7,693 bases of DNA from NCBI GenBank assembly GCA_002402085.1, contig NVVB01000004.1:76732-84424 (forward strand), given 5' to 3'. This DNA comes from Gammaproteobacteria bacterium. GTDB taxonomy: Bacteria > Pseudomonadota > Gammaproteobacteria > Pseudomonadales > UBA3067. The first letter of the stretch is position 1. Each line of letters begins with the position of its first letter. Positions 1-7,693 of the stretch are shown one piece after another. The position numbers and the translations under genes were made by a program. The notes beneath the pieces were generated by a model. That model made no database searches. It had not been told where the DNA came from and was given only the letters and a program-made list of their open reading frames with translations.

Positions 1-2647
<2,647 letters not shown>

Positions 2648-2650
2648 ATT

Positions 2651-3547
2651 ATGGCACAAAGAAATCGAAAGACACTGAAGTCCTACTTTAAGCGCGGAGC
2701 GATGCCCAGTGCCGAGAACTTCGGACATTTGATCGACTCGACGCTGAATATTGCTGAAGAGGGCATTGAGCGAACCAAGGACGATGGATTTAAAATCTCC
2801 TCGCCTTCGGGGACCTCGACTTTATTTAGCTTTTATAAAAGCAGTCAATCGGCATCAGAGCCGGTCTGCAAAGCGAGCTTGGCGGGGGGTGCAAAAGGCG
2901 ACCTGAATCAATTGCGTGTTAGTAGCGCGAGTCAAGACGCGTTATTAAACATCGACCTCGATAATGACCGTATTGGTATTGCTGAATCGGCTCCGGCACA
3001 TGCGCTGGATGTCAACGGCGTGGTGGCAAGCAAAGGCCGCATTGGCACCTACGCCCAAGGCGGTGTGCTCGCCGATGGCGGTTGGCATGCGATAACCAAG
3101 CCTTTATATGGCTGCCAGGGTTTCGAAGTAATGGCCGGGGTAGGACTAAAAAATTCCGGTAAATACGCGCTATTACAAGCCGTCGCACTCAATACCCATA
3201 ACCCGAAAGGAATATTCTTTAATTGGTTGCGACGTAAAACGCCCATTAAAAGCACACAAGCGCACTATCGATCTCGTCTAGATAAAATACAGCTTCGCTG
3301 GTGCGAAACGGGAGAAGGCGAACGTTATCAATTAGAAATAAAAACCAATAGTGACTACGGGCAGGGAATCCAAATACGGTTTCAACTCAGTCAGCTTTGG
3401 TTTGATGCAGAGATGAGTCAATGCGCAATGTCCGGTGACGCTTCAGCAGGCATTGATGAAAGTCTTGTAGATCCTGTGGGCACTAGCGCTGAAAGCAACG
3501 CTGAGACCGCCCCTGAATTGTTATTTAATGGCTCCGCTCATGAGTGA
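2651..3547 (+). CDS. eCIS-associated protein with fibre-like signature, function unassigned
   Basis: A complete 298-residue protein whose exact role is unknown. The N-terminus (MAQRNRKTLKSYFKRGAMPS, then FGHLIDS at 24-30) resembles, from memory, a conserved family encoded beside eCIS baseplate genes. The central RIGIAESAPAHALDVNG (107-123) closely resembles the 'RVGIGT..P...LDVNG' signature of phage tail fibres and S74-peptidase-type proteins. A beta-rich domain follows, with conserved-looking KGRIG (128-132), DKIQLRW (211-217) and QLWFD (248-252). The last ~45 residues are acidic and Ser/Ala-rich, probably disordered. There is no signal peptide or transmembrane segment. The ATG at 2651 lies 3 bp after the upstream stop with no clear Shine-Dalgarno, so translation is probably coupled. 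The protein could be a fibre, a baseplate decoration or a trimeric peripheral subunit; the sequence alone does not decide. Confidence 0.75.
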   Translation: MAQRNRKTLKSYFKRGAMPSAENFGHLIDSTLNIAEEGIERTKDDGFKISSPSGTSTLFSFYKSSQSASEPVCKASLAGGAKGDLNQLRVSSASQDALLNIDLDNDRIGIAESAPAHALDVNGVVASKGRIGTYAQGGVLADGGWHAITKPLYGCQGFEVMAGVGLKNSGKYALLQAVALNTHNPKGIFFNWLRRKTPIKSTQAHYRSRLDKIQLRWCETGEGERYQLEIKTNSDYGQGIQIRFQLSQLWFDAEMSQCAMSGDASAGIDESLVDPVGTSAESNAETAPELLFNGSAHE

Positions 3548-6188
3548 TCCATGGGATTCCACCGATTTAGACGGCAAGGCGGTGATTGATCCCGCTAATA
3601 TCGACACGCTGGATTCTCTTGAGCAGTCCGTCTACATCGATAAAGCCGCCCATAAAAGTGATCCTTATCGCTATAGCGCACTCACCAGTAAAGCCTTGCA
3701 ATACGTGCAAACCTTGTCGGGTAAAGAGTGGAGCGACTTCAACCGCCATGATCCAGGGGTGACGGTTTTAGAACAATATTGTTATGGCTTGACTGACCTG
3801 ACCTATCGCGCCAATCAACCCATTGAAAATCTTTTAGCGGACCCCGATGGCGTGACCCAATACCACGCACACGGCTTGTACGCGCCTTCGGAAATCTACC
3901 CCAGTGCCGCAGTTACGGACTCCGACTTTAAACGACTTTTCCTAGATCGCCTGAGTGACATTGAAGACATTCATTTTAAACCTGTGAATCAATCGAGTGC
4001 TGACGATGCTGGGGCGTACACCGGACTTTACCGTGTTCACGTTAAGTTAACGCGTCAAGCCATGGTGGCGGGTTTAGAAAATCAAAATCTACGCATGAGC
4101 GATAAAATTCGCCAGCTATTCTGCCAGCATCGCTTGCTGGGGGAGGACATCGAAAGTATTCATTACGTGGAAGGCATTGCCTGCGAAGTGGTTGCCGATG
4201 TTGAAGTGTCTGAATCCGTGGTGCCTTCTGATTTGCTCGCTGAGTTATATCATCAATGCGCGAAAGTAATTTCGCCCCGCGCCCAATTTTCAGATTACCA
4301 ACAAAAAATATCCGCCGGTATGCCTCTGCATAAAGTATTTGAAGGGCCGGCCATTTACCAAGGGTTTTTAGATGTTCAAGGCCCTAGTAATGATGGCCCT
4401 AGCACTGATGGACAGGTAGTGGATATAACCACCTTAACCCAAGTGATACAGGCTATTAGTGGCGTGGTCTCGGTGGAGGATATCTCTCTCGTAGTCGACG
4501 GCCAGCACTACCATGACAGCGTCCAGTTGCAAGATGATCGCAAAACCTTGTATTTAAAAATACCCAAAGACATTGCATTGATGCGGGTTACATTAAAACG
4601 TAACGGCAAAAAGATTCCATTCTTAATGGATAACTTTAAGCATCGCATTAGCAGCTTGCGGGAAAATAATGAGCACAGTGGCGGCGGCAGTTATCAATAC
4701 CATCGATTAGTAAAGCGCCCCCAAGGCCTTGGCCTGGCCCATACCGCTTACCACAGTATTCAGCATCAATTTCCTAATACCTATCGCCTCAGCGATGTCA
4801 GTACCGGCGAGCTAGGCCAACGCACCCGTGATGAAGTGCGGCAATTTCGTACTTACTTAATGTTCTTTGACCAAATCATGGCCAATGGCATCGAGCACGT
4901 CCAATCCATCGATCAGCTTCTTAGTATTAATAATAATGATCGTAAGCAGCTCGGCGCGAGCTTTTTGGACCGTACGATTATTAATGATGTCGAGATGATT
5001 TATGATTTTCCCGAATCAATCGCCGAGAAAAAGATTAATCAAATAACCGGCTACTACGAACAAACCTTACAAAAACGACACCAAGCGTTGGATTTTTTAT
5101 TAGCCGCGAATGGCGAACAATACGCCGAAGAATCACTGCGGCGATTTAATTACTTCTATAACGCACAAGAGATCGAACACGAATTACTGCGACAGAAGCA
5201 GCGCCTACTTAAAAATATTGTTGCGTTGAATCGGGATCGTGGTCTCGGGTTTAACTACCTAGAGAAAAGCCTCAACACAGAAAACACCTCTGGATTACAT
5301 GCTCAAGTGTCCCATCGACTGGGAATACGTCAAGTAGAAAGTCGGACCCTGACGGTTAATTTTGTGCGTCTCGGTTTAAAGCTGGTGTCCGATAGTAGTT
5401 ATCGCGCTACGTCACTGGACCGTACTGAACCGCGTTTTGTCCAACTGGATGATATCGAGCAATTTAAAAAGCTGGATTTTCAAATTGTAAGCCGTGAATT
5501 GGCGCAACAATCAGCCCGTAAACTGGGCGACTTATTACCGCTCGTGAAAGATTTGTTGCCCTTCAGACACAACCAGCTCAGTGAAAAAATATTCAGAGAG
5601 GGCTATGAGTTAGCACGTTATCGCATTGGTAGTATTACTAGTGGTGCGGATTATCAATTGGCATTCCAACCCCTGGATGATTCGCCGCCGTACTATTTAG
5701 GGTCGTTTCCCTCACTTGAGCAAGGCATACAGTCGGCCAATGCCTTACAAAAGATAATCTTGTGGTTGAATCGTGACAGTGAAGGCCTGCATGTCGTGGA
5801 GCATCTGCTATTGCGTCAAGCAGAAAGCTTACGCTTCAATGGCCTGTCGGTAGATATTCCCAAAGAAGTGTTTTTCTATCAGCAAGTCACTGTGGTATTG
5901 CCAAACTGGACCGTACGATTTAACGACCCTGAATTTAAAGCGTATTGTGAAGACAGTATTATTAGCCATTGCCCAGCCCATATCTTACCTAATATTTACT
6001 GGGTGGGTTACGAAGTGATGTTTCACTTTGAAGTACTGCATCGTGAGTGGGCATCCTTGTTAAAAGATCCTTTAAGTGAAACGAAGGATCGCATCGAATC
6101 CTCTAAAGCCCTCGCGGACTTTATGTTACTCCTTTTTATTAGTGATCAATTAACCCATGGTTTAAGTTGGTTAGGGGGGCGTTCTTAA
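3528..6188 (+). CDS. eCIS baseplate protein (Afp12/Pvc12 type)
   Basis: A complete protein of 886 residues, likely the second wedge component that pairs with the Afp11-like subunit. The N-terminus holds LSGKEWSDFNRHDPGVTVLE (63-82), the baseplate-J-like 'DxxxHDPGxTxLE' motif, followed by CYGLTDLTYRA. Further blocks I associate with this eCIS family are QHQFPNTYRLSD, YLMFFDQIMANG (443-454), GLHVVEHLLLR (753-763), QVTVVLPNW (786-794) and CPAHILPNIYW (815-825). The C-terminus is an aromatic-rich helix-like region. Two in-frame starts compete: ATG 3528 gives a 20-bp overlap with the upstream gene, and ATG 3540 (protein beginning MSDPWD) gives an 8-bp ATGAGTGA overlap. Neither has a good Shine-Dalgarno. 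3528 is kept as the longer option, but 3540 is equally plausible. A Gly/Pro/Ser/Asp loop (285-296) carries a 15-bp duplication. Confidence 0.82.
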   Translation: MAPLMSDPWDSTDLDGKAVIDPANIDTLDSLEQSVYIDKAAHKSDPYRYSALTSKALQYVQTLSGKEWSDFNRHDPGVTVLEQYCYGLTDLTYRANQPIENLLADPDGVTQYHAHGLYAPSEIYPSAAVTDSDFKRLFLDRLSDIEDIHFKPVNQSSADDAGAYTGLYRVHVKLTRQAMVAGLENQNLRMSDKIRQLFCQHRLLGEDIESIHYVEGIACEVVADVEVSESVVPSDLLAELYHQCAKVISPRAQFSDYQQKISAGMPLHKVFEGPAIYQGFLDVQGPSNDGPSTDGQVVDITTLTQVIQAISGVVSVEDISLVVDGQHYHDSVQLQDDRKTLYLKIPKDIALMRVTLKRNGKKIPFLMDNFKHRISSLRENNEHSGGGSYQYHRLVKRPQGLGLAHTAYHSIQHQFPNTYRLSDVSTGELGQRTRDEVRQFRTYLMFFDQIMANGIEHVQSIDQLLSINNNDRKQLGASFLDRTIINDVEMIYDFPESIAEKKINQITGYYEQTLQKRHQALDFLLAANGEQYAEESLRRFNYFYNAQEIEHELLRQKQRLLKNIVALNRDRGLGFNYLEKSLNTENTSGLHAQVSHRLGIRQVESRTLTVNFVRLGLKLVSDSSYRATSLDRTEPRFVQLDDIEQFKKLDFQIVSRELAQQSARKLGDLLPLVKDLLPFRHNQLSEKIFREGYELARYRIGSITSGADYQLAFQPLDDSPPYYLGSFPSLEQGIQSANALQKIILWLNRDSEGLHVVEHLLLRQAESLRFNGLSVDIPKEVFFYQQVTVVLPNWTVRFNDPEFKAYCEDSIISHCPAHILPNIYWVGYEVMFHFEVLHREWASLLKDPLSETKDRIESSKALADFMLLLFISDQLTHGLSWLGGRS
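4380..4409 (+). repeat. 15-bp tandem duplication (two units)
   Basis: GGCCCTAGTAATGAT (4380-4394) is followed directly by GGCCCTAGCACTGAT (4395-4409), with 13 of 15 bases identical. They encode GPSND-GPSTD (residues 285-294 of the Afp12-like protein), in a loop between the IYQGFLDVQ strand and the VVDITTLTQVIQAISGV segment. The duplication is in frame and lengthens the loop by five residues. Confidence 0.8.
6173..6179 (+). promoter_or_regulatory. Shine-Dalgarno for the tape-measure gene
   Basis: The purine run AGGGGGG ends 8 bases before the ATG at 6188 and lies inside the last codons of the Afp12-like gene. It is the only convincing ribosome-binding site at a junction in this window. It supports 6188 as the true start. 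The start is also coupled through the TAATG overlap, in which the stop TAA shares its last A with the ATG. Confidence 0.6.
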
Positions 6189-7693
6189 TGACCGCTACGC
6201 ATCGTATTAATCAAGTGCAATGGCAGCTTCATTATGCCAATGAAGACGATGCGATGCGTACTCAGCTGGATGTTAAACGTATATTCAATGAGCAAATCCT
6301 ACCGGCCTTAGAGCGTGAGTTATCTTTGCACATTGCGACTGATCAAGTGGTGCAAGTGGATCGGGTGGAATTGGATCTTGGCAATGTCAGCGTGGAGAAT
6401 TTCGCACACGCATTGACGGCACAATTTCTCGAAGCGTTCGGTGGTTGGCTCAAAGACACGCTGTCACAAAGCCCATCGCAATCCAGTCCAGCACTGGTGA
6501 TTAAAAGCATCCCACAAAGGGATTTTGATTTACTGATTACCTTCTTACGTACAGGGCGACTGTCAATTCAGTCCGATGATCTTAATCAATACAGTCAGCA
6601 GCATACCGCGCGTTTGGACGAAATATTAAACCAAAGTTTGGATCATCACGCGAGCCAACTGAAAGCCTTTTTTGTGAGTGGTCCACAACCGCATGTGGTT
6701 GATCGTTTAACCCACCAATTTAAGCCTGAGTCCCTAACGCGGCTGATGGTATTAATGCAGCCGGCGTTGAATCAAACCATGCCCCACGGCGCCTTGTTAA
6801 AGGCCTGTGAAAACCCCGTGTTTGTAGCGCAATGCTTGAATGATTCGCTAATGCCGACAGCGATCTCTCCCCAAGAGCAATGGCTGGAACTTATTGACAA
6901 CACCCCGCCCGCATTTAAAGCCTGGAGTCACCACGTACGACAACGTGCCCATGACGTGCATGTTTATTTGGTGAGCGCATTGGAGGCTTATGCTTTTCCA
7001 TGGGGTCCACTGCCGGAGTCAGCGGAACTTGAGGGATGTCTTGCGCAGTTATTACGATTCAATGCGCGGCACTGGCAAGTGAACGCAGCCGATGATCGGG
7101 GCAGTAATAGAGCCATCGATGCGGCCAAGTCGAATAATTCGAAAGTGATTAACGATGCGGATCACCGCGTGAATCATGACAATAACGAAACGATGCTGGA
7201 ATTGATGCAGATGGGCCTGAGTCGTTTCTATTCGTTACCCTATGAAATGTTTGTCCACGCTTGGACACAGATAGAAGCGGGGAATTTTAAACAAACCTCA
7301 GAGGTGGAAGCGCCGCAGCAAGCCGGGGCTGTTCTTGATGCCAATCCTGCATCTAGTGATGCTGACTTACAAAATTCTGATTCGGTCATTTCTGACGTAC
7401 TAAGTTCTGACAGTAGCCTACAGTTTAGGCCGTTACAAAAGATAGATTCCACCGACGAGGCATTAATACACGCACACATTGATCAAATCTTGTTGAACGG
7501 GGATCAGCATCAGCTACTGAAAATTATACGTTCGAAGCAAGCCCACGTAGTAGAGGCAGTAGATCAACAACTGCAATACTTTGCCAAACAAGCCTCAGTT
7601 GTTGAAGGTTGGTGCCTGCGTTGGTCTGATACGGCATTGAATGAAATCATTCAGCGCCTACAACCGGAGCTTGCCGGCTGGTTGGCGGCGTTA
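6188..7693 (+). CDS. contractile injection system tape-measure protein (Afp14 type), 3'-truncated by window edge
   Basis: I read the frame from ATG 6188 to the last base without a stop (502 codons), so the gene continues past the window. The N-terminus has the layout I know for the eCIS tape-measure family: HRINQVQWQLHYANEDDA (5-22), LLPALER-like QILPALEREL, then VDRVELDLG (57-65). RDFDLLITFLRTGRL (111-125) follows, matching the family's 'LLxxFLRTGRLP' block. The rest is mostly helical repeats. Members are thought to set the length of the tube and sheath, or to occupy the tube lumen; the role here is by family only. Two hydrophilic, probably disordered insertions interrupt the helical part: about 300-335 (Asn/Asp/Lys-rich) and 370-411 (Ser/Asp/Gln-rich, with a degenerate pentapeptide repeat). 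The start is supported by a Shine-Dalgarno and by the 1-bp overlap with the Afp12-like gene. An AAA+ ATPase gene would be the expected next neighbour. Confidence 0.85.
   Translation, partial: MTATHRINQVQWQLHYANEDDAMRTQLDVKRIFNEQILPALERELSLHIATDQVVQVDRVELDLGNVSVENFAHALTAQFLEAFGGWLKDTLSQSPSQSSPALVIKSIPQRDFDLLITFLRTGRLSIQSDDLNQYSQQHTARLDEILNQSLDHHASQLKAFFVSGPQPHVVDRLTHQFKPESLTRLMVLMQPALNQTMPHGALLKACENPVFVAQCLNDSLMPTAISPQEQWLELIDNTPPAFKAWSHHVRQRAHDVHVYLVSALEAYAFPWGPLPESAELEGCLAQLLRFNARHWQVNAADDRGSNRAIDAAKSNNSKVINDADHRVNHDNNETMLELMQMGLSRFYSLPYEMFVHAWTQIEAGNFKQTSEVEAPQQAGAVLDANPASSDADLQNSDSVISDVLSSDSSLQFRPLQKIDSTDEALIHAHIDQILLNGDQHQLLKIIRSKQAHVVEAVDQQLQYFAKQASVVEGWCLRWSDTALNEIIQRLQPELAGWLAAL
7361..7420 (+). 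repeat. degenerate 15-bp periodic tract, four units
   Basis: Four in-frame 15-bp units start at 7361, 7376, 7391 and 7406. Each begins (G/T)CTGA(C/T), with little conservation afterwards. They encode ADLQN, SDSVI, SDVLS and SDSSL (residues 392-411 of the tape-measure protein), inside its second hydrophilic insertion. Only the first six bases of each unit are clearly shared, so this is either an old, eroded tandem repeat or convergent low complexity. Confidence 0.5.

Noticed and set aside
4721..4732. 12-bp perfect palindrome CCAAGGCCTTGG as a possible operator
   Set aside because: It lies deep inside the Afp12-like coding sequence, with no nearby gene start and no second copy in the window. 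It is likely a chance result of codon choice.
7240..7479. 79-codon minus-strand open frame
   Set aside because: It is fully antisense to the tape-measure gene, which is continuously open and has family motifs. Its Cys/Ser-rich product has no recognisable features.

Overview
The window is a block of four tightly packed, co-directional (+ strand) genes with essentially no intergenic DNA. I read it as the baseplate / tape-measure section of an extracellular contractile injection system (eCIS), the phage-tail-like particle family that includes the Serratia antifeeding prophage (Afp), the Photorhabdus virulence cassette (PVC) and the marine MAC particles. The strongest evidence is family motifs in the translated proteins, recognised from memory and not by a search. 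Base composition is moderate, GC in the mid 40s by eye. Protein style (Gln-rich, Gram-negative-like codon use) suggests a gammaproteobacterium, possibly marine. That taxonomic guess is weak.

Layout: (1) 1-2647, the C-terminal ~880 residues of a large baseplate J-like wedge protein (Afp11 type), cut by the left edge. (2) 2651-3547, a 298-residue protein with a tail-fibre-like 'RIGI...ALDVNG' signature, probably a fibre, decoration or baseplate accessory subunit. (3) 3528-6188, a complete 886-residue second baseplate protein (Afp12 type) with the 'HDPGVTVLE' motif. (4) 6188-7693, the N-terminal 502 residues of the contractile-injection-system tape-measure protein family (Afp14 type), open at the right edge. 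Gene junctions are a 3-bp gap, a 20-bp (or 8-bp) overlap and a 1-bp TAATG overlap. This points to one transcript with translational coupling. No promoter, terminator, RNA gene, mobile element or CRISPR array is visible.

In the expected assembly, proteins 1 and 3 form the baseplate wedges around the spike and tube base. Protein 4 sets tube length or sits in the tube lumen, and protein 2 may decorate the baseplate or bind a target. Sheath, tube, spike, gp25-like, AAA+ ATPase and toxin genes would lie outside the window.

The least expected signal is a set of short in-frame tandem repeats, all with periods divisible by three, sitting in linkers between conserved blocks. Three are in the Afp11-like gene (15-bp x4, 6-bp x6, 12-bp x3), one in the Afp12-like gene (15-bp x2) and one degenerate in the tape-measure gene (15-bp x4). 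A perfect (GGCACA)6 tract is the most likely to vary in length. These suggest that the rigid baseplate proteins carry expandable, flexible, possibly surface-exposed loops.
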